64,000 nucleotides of DNA from Bolinopsis microptera (Eukaryota > Ctenophora > Tentaculata > Lobata > Bolinopsidae), in the NCBI RefSeq assembly GCF_026151205.1, contig NC_087078.1:5969675-6033674 (forward strand), given 5' to 3'. The translations under genes and the position numbers were made by a program. Shown piece after piece: positions 36,101 to 49,091 of the stretch. The stretch's first letter is position 1, and each line of letters opens with the position of its first letter. The notes under the pieces are model-generated. The model saw only the letters and a program-made list of their open reading frames with translations, was not told where the DNA came from and searched no databases.

Positions 36101-39100
36101 TAAGTCTATATTGTACTCTCTTGGAGGATACTCCTGATAGTAAAGACTAACGACTAGTATAATAAGCCCTAATAATAATATAGGGCTACTGAATTACCGA
36201 CAGTTAAGTTATTATTAATTAAGGGAGTGACGGGTAACTTAAGCTCCGAATTAAGTTCAATACTGCGAGGGATCATTTTTCCTGGCAGGTATTGTTTACA
36301 ATTTATGTCTTTGGACTTTTTGATAAACATTGTTACTGCACCAATCGAGATTATGAGCGACACTGAAAAAAAATTTCAGCATAATCTTCTCTTTTTATAA
36401 ATAATACCGAAACTTTTATCTGAAACACAACAAATTTTTTTTCATTTGTGTCATCGTCACTATTTGTGTCCTTTCAGGAAATAATTCATGGGTTTAAAAA
36501 ATCGAGAATATCCGGGAGAATAATTGCTTATTTGATAATATTTCCTCACATTTCCATTCGCTTTACTAATCCATCTACTGTTGAGTCAGAGTCATTAAAA
36601 TCACAAAGTAACTTACTTACGTAAATCAAACGGATATAAACCTCATGCTGTTAAAAATCAAAAAAGTGACCTCAACCCCATTAAATCATTCTATTCCTGT
36701 CATTCGCGAACAAAACGTATTTAAGAAACCTGGCTATATACCGTTGTGATCTAAGAATAATAAGCTATAGACGACCGTCTGTAGAAATATATAAGCAGTC
36801 AGCTGCGGCCAGACAACATTTTTACCAAACGATGTCTAGCTCTATTGAAGCGTGTTACTATTTTACAATAAAAAGTTGTAGACAATGAAAGAGACAATGA
36901 GTTAAGGATGATCTCAATTAGAATAGTCTTTTGACTCATCGTGCCTTCTCCTAATGCTGGGTCCCAACCTGCGTCATCTTCTTTTAGTTCGGTTCCTGTT
37001 AACAGTCAGTAAGGTATCAATTCAAAATGTCTGCTAACTGATTCGGCTGAATAACCGGGCTCGAACTTCGAAGACTTGGCAAACACTGGCTATGGATAAG
37101 GAAGCTGTGGCAGTTTCTGGCAAATGACTGGTTCTAAACAGAGAACGGTAATTTGGTAGGCCCTAGGCTGGCCATAATTGACATAATCGGATTTGGGTGC
37201 TTTATTAGGAAATCTATATAGAACCATGAATTGTTATCGCTTGTGTTATGATAAAAATAAGAAGATCTATGATTTAGTGCATTCAAAATATTAAAATATT
37301 TTCCTCTGCTCCTTATTCATATTTTTGGTAAATGAAACTTGTAGGTATAAATACAACTTCTGGCATAACCAGACGCGTAATTTTACAAATGAAAAGTAAA
37401 TGAATATTTACAAACTTGTAATCCTTCACCGATTATTAAATTGATATTTATTATTAAACAAAAGTTCTAAACAAGGGATAGTTAAAGAACAGCGCCCAAG
37501 GCCCCAAGTCTAATCTTTCCTTAAACAAATAACTAAATATCGAAACTATATTGTAGTTTCTGCTCACATCTTTTATCATAAACTAAATTACTGAGATACA
37601 ATACAGATCGAAAATATTATTAACATAAAGAATTCTTTTGCCTAAATCATGCACAATCACCGATTCTGAAGAATAAAAGCCAATTGTTCTAATCTTATAA
37701 CTTCTTTACTTATAGGTAGACTTAAGCTGGACTATTTTCTGTGGAAACTATGATAGCAAAAGTTTTTGTGTTCTATGTTCTTTATAAATTGGTCTTTTAT
37801 CTATCAAATTTCAATGACAATATCTTACGTTAGTAAAACTAAACCCTTATTAACCCAAAATAAATGCATAAATGGTTGTTAATGCTATTAATTGTGAATG
37901 ATCATAATATGATTATAAAAAGATTTCAGATAACATTCAAAACAGTCCTGTATAAAATTTACCAATTAAAACCAATAGCCCAATATTCTCTGGGCACTAC
38001 AAGGGTAACTAAAACTATAGTGCACCAGTCTGCCTGCCTCGCCCTGATAAACTCGAATAGGACTAACGCTTTCTTTTCTTTTCTTGTGCGTTATCCCTAT
38101 TCCCTTGTCGATATAGACTGGCCTTCACCCGACCACGTTAAGCTGTTCAGAGCCCAGACCTTCTCCGTGCCCCACCAAATCCTTTCTCAACTTGAAGAAT
38201 AATCTGCACACTTATACAATCTTTGTCTGACTTTCATGAGTATGTTTTACTTTTACATAGTCTAGAGCAGGCATTCTGTAATCGTAATGAAAGACGTTAT
38301 TGGTCGGCTAAATGTAACTGGTTACTGGGATAACGGTTTGATTTGGTAAAGCAGGTTTTTAAAGTAGTGATAAAAACATCACTATATGACTATGAGTCAT
38401 GTTTAGTTGTAATGTTTTCGTATCCGGTATCAATACTAGCTCTCTCACAAATCAAACCATTATTCCAGTTTATAACAGCTGATATTTGATATTTTGACTA
38501 TAGCATTCTGAAATAGAGATGTCAGTGATCGCTCATAAACCTGGTGCCGTCACCGGCTTAATCCACGGCTCCATCCATGCAGTCACCCACTTGGCCACTT
38601 GCCATTGTCAGCTGACACCATTGAACTACATGAAAACAACCAATGAGTATCACCAACTGCAGCGCCAACAGCTGCGATGGTGGATTAATGGAACCATTAA
38701 ATGTTAGATGCAAAAGCCAAAAGTATTCAATGCACAAAGTGCTGGAAAGTATCCATGATCAACCTTTTTATTCACAAATCCTGGGTTTTTTATTATTCTA
38801 CCAAAATTTCCACTTCCTTTGAGAGAGCAATGTTTATTTTTAAAGCTAGGCCAAGATACAAAATATTACCCTGCAAAATAGTACCCTGCAGCTGCGCGTA
38901 TCATACGATTATAATTACTGTACAGGTCGCCTTCAGTGGTACTGGTACAGTTGTCTACAGTTTATCAAATCCAGTGCTCACTTTGATCAGAAAGAACTAA
39001 AACAGCTGACAGGGTGCTTTGATCATATAGCACCGAGCACGTGGTGTTTTGCACCAAGCACGTGAGCGTTCTGCAGTTGTGTTTGTATTTGTTAAACCCG

Positions 39101-40597
39101 TACCTTTGACATTTGATTTTTTTAACCAACACAGATGACAGAACAGTAGTATTGGTTTCGAAACCACGTGGTTCGATCTAACTGATTATCCAGTTTGAGT
39201 GTGTTTGTGAACTGTAATGTTTTGGTATTTTGTAGCAAGTGCAGTTTTCTTTTAACCCGAGGGTTGTCCCGCCGTAAATCTTCATATATAGGACTGCTGG
39301 ACTGTTTCACAGTTGTTACAACTCACGTTGTTACAACTCACGTACATCACGTAAACGTACATTATCCAGTAACTATGACCTTCTACAATCTACATGACGT
39401 TCTAGGTTTTTATCGCTGCACGTACCTATGACGATGCACGTGCGCCATGAGCGAATCATCTTTACAGATCATTCATCGTCAGATCTGATATAACATAACC
39501 CAGAACCATAAAATCAGAAGTTTGTCCTATAAATACGATATTATAGTTTCTAGACAAGTATAAGATGCATAGAATTAGACGCGCCGAAACACCTGCATAG
39601 TTTCATTCGGAAACAATGCCTTTTAGTTTTCTGTTGAATTGATATTATGCAACAGTATTGGTCATCCATGAGTAGTTGCTCTTTGGAAATTTCAACGCAC
39701 CGATTAATAAATTTGCAGAAGTGTTAGGGCTTTGATTTGGGAATTATGTTGGTGTTTATTTTATAAGCGTTACTGTAAAGTGTAACTGTAAACTGTATAG
39801 TCACGTTTCTTGCACGTTTTTATAGCCATATAGGAGCTATATAAATACATCAGGAGGTAAAATGTCGCAGAAAAAAAGTCGTACAACCCATGTCCCATGG
39901 TCGAGTCTGAAAATTTCAATTGAGTAGATGAACATTTGGGAATGCAGACTTTACTTATTGTTTGAACTTAGATTAATCCTAAAATCGATATGTCATGTGA
40001 TTTATGTTTTCTTAGGAAGATTTTTCCATTAAATGCTCATTGACATTATACTTTTCCGTTGTTACAATTATGATCGAGTTCGAACTTTTCTTTGTTGAGA
40101 GTTTAAGTTGACGATTAAGAATTCTCGTGATTATCGAACTTAATTTATGCACTAGGAACTCGATGCTTTGATTTATGACACTCGATTTTGTTCTTACTGT
40201 AAATCTCTGTTCATTGTCTATAAGATTTATCCCTCCTTTTATCGTCCAAAATCCGTAATAATGTGGAGTTGAGCCATTATCTGCCTTTAGCATCGCCCTT
40301 GGACGCCGTCCAATGTAATTTCGATAGACCTTTTTAATTTGATGAAGATGACTTATCTTCTCTAGTCGCTATTTAGCCAGAATCATTGTCTGAACAAGGC
40401 ATTTTACTTACTTTTAAACGACATTGTATTTGCTTCACATTTCAGATTTAATATCCCAAAGCCCCATTACTGCTGATCTTATTCATGATTGTAGATATTA
40501 TCGAATTAAATAAGGTTTACGATTTCAAGCAACTGCATTATGTACAAGTTGAATTAAATTATCCTGATTCGTGTTCAATGCTCATGCTTTATGTATC
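33121..40597. other. gene-poor stretch of 7.5 kb
   Basis: Open frames are short and lack domains or phase-matched neighbours. Small inverted repeats occur, for example at 34432-34506 (TATGCCACATTAA...TTAATGTGGTATA). I see no RNA gene or intact mobile element. Confidence 0.45.
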
Positions 40598-41202
40598 ACT
40601 AGCAGGAACCCGTCTAACCCTAAAATGGTGTCAAGACTCAAGAGACTAAAACAATCATTACCTATTTAATTCGCGTTTTTGACACCACTTGGGGTACCAA
40701 ATTTTGGGCTCTAAAACTCCTATTTCTTGGCCAATTTTTTATTTTTTCATGCTGATTTGGAGGCCATTAAAGCATTTGACCCAGTCAAAAAAGTTTCAGT
40801 TGTATATCTTTTACGGTTTTTGCAGAAATTCGCGTTAAAGTTGATGCCGTGGTGTCAGTAAAATGGCACAGATAAATATATATATATCGTCTCGCTTTAT
40901 ATATACTAGCAGGAACCCGTCTAACCCTAAAGTGGTGTCAAGACTCAAAAATCAAAATACTAAAATAATTATTACCTATTTAATTGGCGTTTTTGACACC
41001 ACTTGGGGGTCCAAATTTTCGGCTCTAAGATCATTATTCCTTGGCCAATTTTTTATTTTTTCATGCTGATTTGAAGGCCATTAAAGCATTTGACCTAGCC
41101 AAAAAAGTTCCAGTTGTATATCTTCTACGGTTTTTGCGGAAAGTCGCGTTAAAGTTGATGCTGTGGTGTCAGTAAAATGGCACAGATATATATATATATA
41201 TA
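40598..41202. repeat. 307-bp tandem duplication (two copies)
   Basis: Copies start at 40598 and 40905 with ACTAGCAGGAACCCGTCTAA and share GACACCACTTGGGG, GGCCAATTTTTTATTTTTTC and GTGTCAGTAAAATGGCACAG. The junction has a (TA)n tract and CGTCTCGCTTTATATATA. That same sequence reappears at 42475-42502, after the LINE fragment, so copy 2 is split by the LINE. Confidence 0.9.
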
Positions 41203-42474
41203 GGGATTTCAAGGATTTCAAGGATTTCAAAATAAAATGATCATTACAATAAACATTGTGTCGGATCTAAATATTAAAAAATAAAGATAAAATGAAAGTC
41301 AAAAACGAAAAAACCGAAACCTGTCCTGAAAAATGCACGGTTGACGGTTATAGTCTAAAGAGTTTAAAAACCGAGCTATTCCAAAAAGGAATGTTCATGA
41401 CGCGAACAACCAGTCCTTTGTGTCCATGCCTAAGATCCACACATAAATTCCACACTAAATCAAAAGTGTGAAACGCACACGAAAAATAACACACAGTCGG
41501 ATCCACGTTTCGCATGTTGAGTCCGTGAGTCATGTTGTAGGTCCTTCCTTTTCTTTTCTGTCACTCGGGGGGAACCTCCGCTTGTTCACTTTACTCAAGA
41601 ATCTGGCAGTTTCTCTGATCAATAGGATATCCTTGAAGAGGTCGGCAAAGGTCTCCGCTCCAGAGGTGATCATGGTTCTCGCCTGCTGACCTATGTTTCG
41701 CCTCAGGTCGTCGTAAAGCGAACAATCCGTGAGAACGTGTTTCTCATCTTCAATGATCGGCTCAAACATTGGTAGTTCGGCCAGTATACCGACAGCTTCA
41801 AGGTCTGATGAAGAACAGTGCTTACAAATGCGACTGAGCGGATTTTCACGGTTGATGGCGTATCTACCGGTCTCGATGTTGAACTTATGAGCACTCATTC
41901 TGAACTGCGCCAGCCGCTTCACCTCTTCTCCACTGAGCTGCAGGTTCAGGTACGCTTCAGCTGTAAATTCACTTTTGATAGTGTTGTAGAAACTGAGCTT
42001 TCGGTTGTTTTGCCGCTCCTCGTTCCAACAGTTAATAAAAGTACTACGTAGTGCTGTTTTGAATTGGTTGGGGTAGGTCAACCTGCGAGATGATACTGAC
42101 TGAAGGCTTTGTCGGAGATCTTCTATACCTTTGTACCATGGCAGATTGAGTGTGCGTTGTTCTATGAACGCCTGTCTGGCTAGACTTGTGCAACCAGCTC
42201 TGTCCATTTGCTCAAGTCGGTTGAAATACCCAAATACTTGCTTTGATGCCTTTATCACTAGGGGGCAGCGGCCTGTATCACCCCATACACTCGCATTTGA
42301 GGTTTTTCTGCCCACTCCTAAGGTCCACTTGAGGAATGAGAGATGAAGCTTTTCGAGAGGATCTCTTGCAGTCTCCTTCAGGAGAGATTTGGTGTTGATA
42401 TTATCTTGATAGTTTCTGACAAAGAGAGTCTCTGGGAGCCACACCTGACATCCGTATGTCACAATCGGTATACC
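41203..42474 (-). mobile_element. 5'-truncated LINE (CR1/L2-like) inserted in a (TA)n tract
   Basis: The minus strand keeps an open frame of about 310 residues (42474 to the stop near 41530) for the C-terminal end of a LINE reverse-transcriptase protein: PIVTYGCQVWLPE, EKLHLSFLKWTLGVGRKTSN, RCPLVIKASKQVFGYFNRLE, and a Cys/His-containing end (CKHC...EDEKHVLTDC) like the zinc-knuckle-type tail of CR1-like elements. The catalytic YADD part is absent. The 3' end consists of three TTGAAATCC repeats at 41203-41230, like the short terminal repeats of CR1/L2 elements. The insertion split a TA-rich junction, leaving matching flanks. Confidence 0.75.
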
Positions 42475-42502
42475 ATATATATATCGTCTCGCTTTATATA
42501 TA

Positions 42503-45500
42503 GTAAGATTATATATCATTATTGTAAAATATTCAGTAATTTTGTTCATACTTTTTGTCGTACTCATACAAATATTTAATATGCGCATTAATCCTACTTT
42601 AAATTTCAAATGACTTCACTTAACTGTGTTGTTTCTAGGTTTTGTTTTGTTTACACTGCCTCTATAGAAACAAGCTGTTGCTTTTATTTCTTAAAACTGC
42701 ATTTAACATACCCAAGTACGTGCCCACACGGCACCCAATTATATTCGGCTGGGAAAGAAACTTCATTTCCAGCTACTGACCGAGCCTAGTTCCCACGGCA
42801 TCCCCCATCCCAACATCATGGCAGCTAGGTAGCAAGATAACAGACATGAGTCACCAAGTGACCACTTCTTATTGACCGTCGTTATTCTTGTCCCTCCTGA
42901 TCATCATGTCAAGGAGTCTTTAAAGTCACCCTGACTCTGAAAATTGACCTCTGAAAGGTGGACAATCATTAAGAAAGACAGTTACTCTACTGTACATCTG
43001 TCCTCTGGTCAGGAGATAATAGCTCATACTAAACGGGCTATTTTGACACTGTTCTGATCTGTTAAGTGGAGAACTTTGTGGGGTTCTAATTCATTCTCTG
43101 CAATTATATTTGCTGGGGTATCATGCTGTTAGGAAAATGTCAGGGTTTAAATGATGTCTATATTTGTGGACCTATCCTAGAGGCGAGTAGGTTTGTATCT
43201 TATTTATCAGTGAACTTCACAGTTTTTTCTTATGGCTGAAACCTGCACTACTATTGGTCCACAGTGGAATTAAGCTTTTAATGTTTCCTCTTCACTCCTC
43301 AGTATAAATTCACGAAAACTTGAAATATTGTACTGAAATTGAGGAGCAAATTTCCTGTCCTAGCAGTTCCACGAAACATATTGACTTGGATATAACGATT
43401 CTTGCACGGATTTAAATAACCACGTCTGTAATTTCTTGGACCATTCTCCTTAATATTATCTTCTAGGCTTAACAGTAAACATAGCTCGCAACAATAATTA
43501 ATACGAAAGATCTACAATGTTAGAATGTTACGATGTTAAACTTAAACCAGTCGTGGACTCCACCTTAAACCGAAATTCACCAAAATAAGACTTCCTTTTC
43601 CTGGTATTCACGGGCGGACCTCAGCACATCTATATCGGTTACCTTTATTAATTGGCACTCCTTTTATCTGCGGCGGCACGAGCAGCCCGGAGCAGCCTAG
43701 GCCGCTATTGTCCTGGCTCCAGCGGTCACCAGGGTTTAGACCAGCAGGCCGAGCGGCTTTAATTGTACTGCGGACTCTGGAGATTGGTGGGATTCAGAAC
43801 AGGGGAATTTCCGAAGCCCTGGATTTCAAACCTTTCAAAGGGGTACAGCTTTTGACAGCTGACGCGCATCAAATAGGGTTGTGAGGTTCAGCAATGTGGT
43901 ATTAAATTTAACAGACCATAATGTGAGATTTAAAAGTTTGTACATATCGTAAGCTGATAATGACTAGCCGATATGTGATAAGATATAGCGATAAGTCGGC
44001 ACGTTACTACAATGTGTGGTTGTTGACAATAGTGTTGATGCAGCACTAGTTTGGAAGGCTTCACCAGCCCGCTCGATCTCCGGCTGCCGCACGCGGCTCA
44101 TCATGATTTTTAAACAGGACAAATTTTCATGTGACATCACGTGATTTTTACCTGCGTATCCTAGCAACGCAGAACACTGCGTGTCATGCCACGTGGGGTG
44201 ACTGTTCCGTCAGGTGACACGCCCTCCGGTTTAAACGGCGACGTAAGCTTGCAAAAACAGGTTTACAGCAGAGCAAGCACACCGAACAATACGGTCATAT
44301 CCGTGCGGCGCGCACAACAGCCTGGTGGTGAAACGGTGGTAGTGACGCCAGTTTCTGGTTTATTTCACCTCCGGGAGGTGAAGTAGATTGTCAACGGGAC
44401 GGACGGACGGAAGCCATATAGCAAACAGCATCCCTCTTCCTGTTGACGGGACCCGGTCTTCTTGCCACGCTACTCCAGCTGTTAATTGAACAGCCTGATA
44501 TCCTCGCTTTTAGACGGGACCGTCTGCTGCATCCTGCCACAATCCCTGTTAGATTTTGTAGATGCTTGGCTTTTGTCGCACTGGTCTGGAATTCTAGTCA
44601 AGTCTGTTGAAAGGTCCTGAAAACATGATAGCTAATTCTACTACTGAGGTTAGTTTTTTTCGGGTACTACTTTTTCTTTTATGTTTTACCGCAGGGTTGG
44701 TCATGTTGAATGCTTTTTCTCAATCGACTAACCTGCGTTGTACTTTTTTACTCAATGTTTCGGGACTAGGTTCATGTATGGGGGACTATGGGATACTACT
44801 GTTCTTCAGCATCCAATTCACCATCATGCGGCTCTGCAAATTATCATAAACTAGTGCTAACAACATGTTGTTGATCGTGTCGCGCCAACACGTTCGTGTG
44901 AATCAGCCGAAGGGATAAAAGTTTATACCGGGTAGTCAGTCTATACCATAAATGTTGAAAATTAAAGAATTAAGCAAGTCAGGAACACTTTATTTTTAAC
45001 GATAACTCTTTTTGCAGCATGGTCTACCGGGTAGACTCTACCCAACATTAACAACCTGTCCCTAAAGTAATGCTGTCAACAGTGACTTATGTGAATCTGC
45101 AAAACCTTAATCTGTAATTTGCCAACTTTAACAAGTTCAGACGAAATCAATTCCAATAATCCTCCCGGTAGATACCTTAGACGTTCGCTCACCGACACAG
45201 CTAACGTCGGGTATATGTGTCATAAAAGGTTAGTTGGTCGTCTGGAATGTTTATACTTTATATGTTAGGATATTCCTGATGATAAGGTTCTCTCCTGTGT
45301 GTCATGTATGTTTTTTTTACTATTAATGGGAGTTTATATCGTTGTTATTTCCGGGGAAACTGTTGCCAACTATTGCACGTGTAAAACTTCTTTAAATGAT
45401 GCCAAACAGCAACATTTTTTAGAGGGTGAGAGGGCAGCCGGCATAAAGCCAACTCAATATTCATTTGAATATTTGGTTATCGTGGGTGCTTACTAGGCGG

Positions 45501-47319
45501 CTACTACTATACTATTAGTAGGTGGCTACTAGCATACCATTGATTATTTTTGTGGTGCACATGGCTGCAAATCGGTTAAAAGATGGTTACTTACTTGGTA
45601 TTTGATGTTAAGCTTGTGATTTTTATTTCATCCCCAATCCAATTATGAGGGGGGGGAGGGGGCCCGAGCTAATTTGTTGCCTATATTTTAACAACTTATC
45701 TTGTACCTTAAATTCTGTTGAACATAAATAGATAAAATAGATATACTTCGATGGTTCGAAAATAGCGATTATGAGCTGTATTTTCAAGAATGTTGAGTGC
45801 CAATATGCCCCGTCCTTCTCGTCTCATTTGACGCAATGGTAACTGTTGGAGGCATATAATAATATATTAAAGAGTTAAAACCTTAGTCTAAGATGATCGT
45901 AATCTTAAATAATCATAGTGGTCCCGGTGACCAGATGTTAAAAAATTAGGAGAAAATTACACCTCGAACTTTTCAGAATTGTTAGTTGCCCATTGTGGCA
46001 TTGTTATCACGCACTGAAGTCTGGAATAACATATGTAATTCCAGTCTACGATTTGCTGGTGCTGCAGAATTATAATTTCGTACAGTTTGGGAGATTTTTT
46101 GAGCAGTATGGACTAAAGGTCGGAAAAGCTAAAGACTGGCAATTATTTTTCCCGAAAACTTAGGGACCACTATAATACTAGTAAGCAAAAGTCTAACTCG
46201 CAATTCAAAACCATCACACTTTGAAGCAGTATCTGAGTACTTAGCTCGTCATTCGCCCCAGAAAATTAAGAGCGGTCCTTTTGTTTAAAGCATTTTGTAC
46301 GGTCACTTGTTTGATCAAGATGTTTCTAATTAATGTTCAAGATTATTTTGCTACTTTTTTAGGAAAATCTCTTTGAAATGTTGCCAATTTGCAGGAATTT
46401 AAAAACTAATGACCACTCACAACAGAATGTGATGATGGCGCTATAAAATTACTACTGGGATTTTTGACGGCCAGTATCAACACTAAACGATATAAATAGT
46501 TTTCCAGAAGTTTTGCACTTTTACCTGCACGTTAAAAACTATAAAATTTCTAAATATCTAACAGAGTTGCTGCGGGATTTTAGCTTTAGTTTGTGTTCAA
46601 CGGTTAAAAGTATCCGTATCCACAATTCATGACAAGATGGTGATGGTAGTGTTTAATCAATATTGATGTTAATATTGAGATCAATGATTTCTTCAGAATG
46701 TCAGTAAGAATGACACGTATATTCAGTTAAACAGCTGTAGAATGTAGCCACATGTATTCGGTGGCCAGCTTGTCAAAGAAGGGAGCTGAGGGGAGCTTCT
46801 AGTAGGGTTGTCAGGTATGCGCTCTGTTGTGGCCCTCTCTAAACTGTATTAGCACCAACAAGGCAGAGCATGGTGCCCAAAACAAGTCCAAAATAAGATT
46901 CAGGTGACAGCTCTAAGCTCAGCCAATAATTTCTCATGCTCGAAATTAATAAAGGTAACCGATATAGATGTTTGTATTTCGCATGATATTCAGTACCCAA
47001 CTATTACTATCTTTTAGCGGCAATCATTCCGACCGTCAAACATTTCCTCTTTCTTGGTCCGAAAATTCGAAGATAAAAGTCTGTTGAAGTTGGGCGTCAG
47101 GGCGTGGTACATATTATGTGCATATTAATTGGCAGACACGCTGATACCGGGCGATCTTAGGGGCCAAGTTCACCTGACAACACTATACCGGGCTATCTCA
47201 AACTGTCAGATTGAGGACTGCTTGACGAAGGTACTGGTGACATAACCCTCTAGCTGTGAAATTGATGACATTATTATGACATTTTACCTGACACAGCTAG
47301 ATCAGGTCTGAAAACAGTA
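42503..47319. other. gene-poor stretch of 4.8 kb
   Basis: No supported gene. A frame at 44607-44849 has two hydrophobic stretches but no support. The region 44390-44540 repeats GACGGGAC several times. Nothing else stands out. Confidence 0.4.
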
Positions 47320-47321
47320 AA

Positions 47322-47520
47322 CTCCGTGACTCCATCATCTCATTGTGACGACATTGTGACTCCATCATCTCATTGTGACGACATTGTGACTCCATTATCT
47401 CATTGTGACGACATTGTGAAGACATTCTCTCATTGTGACGACATTGTGACGACATTGTGACGACATTGTCTCATTGTGACGACATTGTGACTCCATTGTC
47501 TCATTGTGACGGGATGGTGA
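47322..47520. repeat. 30-bp minisatellite, about 6 copies
   Basis: CATTGTGACGACATTGTGAC with CTCCATCATCT spacers, degenerating towards the right. Confidence 0.9.
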
Positions 47521-48599
47521 CTGTTGATTGGGGACGCGTGATGATCCTCGCAAGTGCACGCAACATATTGGCATGATGCCAATATGACCATGACCAACAT
47601 GTCACCACTCACCAAGAATAAGGTTGGAACACATTCTGAATTAAGAAACCGTTTTGTATTAAACACAGCCCGCCCTTATCCGTAAGACGTCCGTTACCTG
47701 CCACACCGCTACCCCTCCAGCTTCCTGCCTGACTCTTCAAATGAAAACCGCAGAAATGCACTATGTTATTTGGTAGATTGGTACAATATCGTACCAATAT
47801 TGGTCACATGTTAGCCTCAGTGACTTTGCTGAACTCAATTCTTGGTCACATGCTGTTAACCAAAGTAACTCTGCTGAACTCACATCTTACCTGCGAAGAT
47901 ACGCGTGCAGTTGGATCCCTGGAGACGTGTGCAGCTTGATGGCATCACGACCACACCGCTGACGATACCAGCTTTATGATGGCCTAATAGACGTCACTGA
48001 TAGCCCATCAAGGATACTTATCATCCTGCAGTCACGGAAAACCACTCGAGCAAGGCTTCTCGGGGAACATTCTTTGATGGTGGTGTATATAAACCGCTGC
48101 ACTTATTGTTTTAGGCCAGTATTTTGCCTGTTCCGGTTTTATTTGCTGTATAAGATTTTAAGCTAGTTTATCGGTTTTAATTTAAATTGTTTTTATGTGC
48201 TCGATCACTAACAAAATGTTCATAGGTTTAACCGTGCATGATTTCAATGGTGCAAATATTCGACTATGATTATTTTTACTGTGACGCAAAATTTTGAACA
48301 GTCAATAATATGGATACAAATGGTAGCTTATTGCTGCAATTTTTTGCATCTTTCCACATCACATTGGATACGAATCTAAATCAAATTGGAGCTTTGATAA
48401 AGTAATATCGGTTTTTTGCTAAAACAGAACTAACTCTTGAAAAGATTTACTCGAAGTAAGTGAGATATAAAAGAGCATAATGTTTACTGTGCACAATTCG
48501 AACTATATGAGTTGTTGCTGACAAGATAGATGGCCCTGTCATTTTATCATTTTATTCCTTTTACTTGCTTACCCAAAAAACGCAACGCGCAACTGTATT

Positions 48600-48607
48600 A
48601 TAAGTTA
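48600..48607. repeat. candidate 8-bp target-site duplication, left
   Basis: ATAAGTTA, matched exactly at 49084-49091 on the other side of the fold-back element. Confidence 0.55.
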
Positions 48608-49083
48608 GGCCAGTTGGTAGATCACCGACCGGCTATAAGCCGGCTACTAACCGGCTATAAGCCGGCTTATAGCCGGCTACAATTTTTATAGCCGGCTATA
48701 AGCCGGCTTATAGCTGTTTTCGCTGAATTTCTTATAGCCGGCTCCTGACTATCGTTCAGTACGATGTAGTTGAGTTAATATCTTATAACCGGCTTATAAC
48801 CGGCTTATAGCCGGCTTATAACCACTTTCGATACCTAAACGGCTAATAGCCGGCTTATATCCGGCTAATAGCCGTTTTCACTGAATTTCTTATAGCCGAT
48901 ACCTAAACGGCTAACAGCCGGCTTATAACCGGCTAATAGCCGTCGCTCAACAACAAATGTAAGCGGCTACTAACCGGCTATAAGCCGGCTTATAGCCGGC
49001 TATAAAAATTGTAGCCGGCTATAAGCCGGTTTATAGCCGGCTTATAACCGGCTGATAGCCGGTCGGTGATCTACCAATTTCCC
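48608..49083. mobile_element. AGCCGGCTTAT fold-back element, 476 bp
   Basis: Outer ends share TTGGTAGATCACCGACCGGC as inverted repeats (48614 onward; 49077 backward). Inside, both arms are packed with AGCCGGCTTAT/ATAAGCCGGCT units, which are themselves palindromic, so the whole can fold at several scales. No coding region. An 8-bp flanking repeat would fit hAT or Merlin type integration by a non-autonomous element. Confidence 0.75.
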
Positions 49084-49091
49084 ATAAGTTA
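49084..49091. repeat. candidate 8-bp target-site duplication, right
   Basis: ATAAGTTA, partner of 48600-48607. Confidence 0.55.

Noticed and set aside
39155..39190. tRNA-like GGTTCGATC
   Set aside because: No acceptor stem or D-arm can be drawn around it.
44607..44849. Possible small membrane protein
   Set aside because: Two hydrophobic stretches only; no splice context, codon style or family resemblance.
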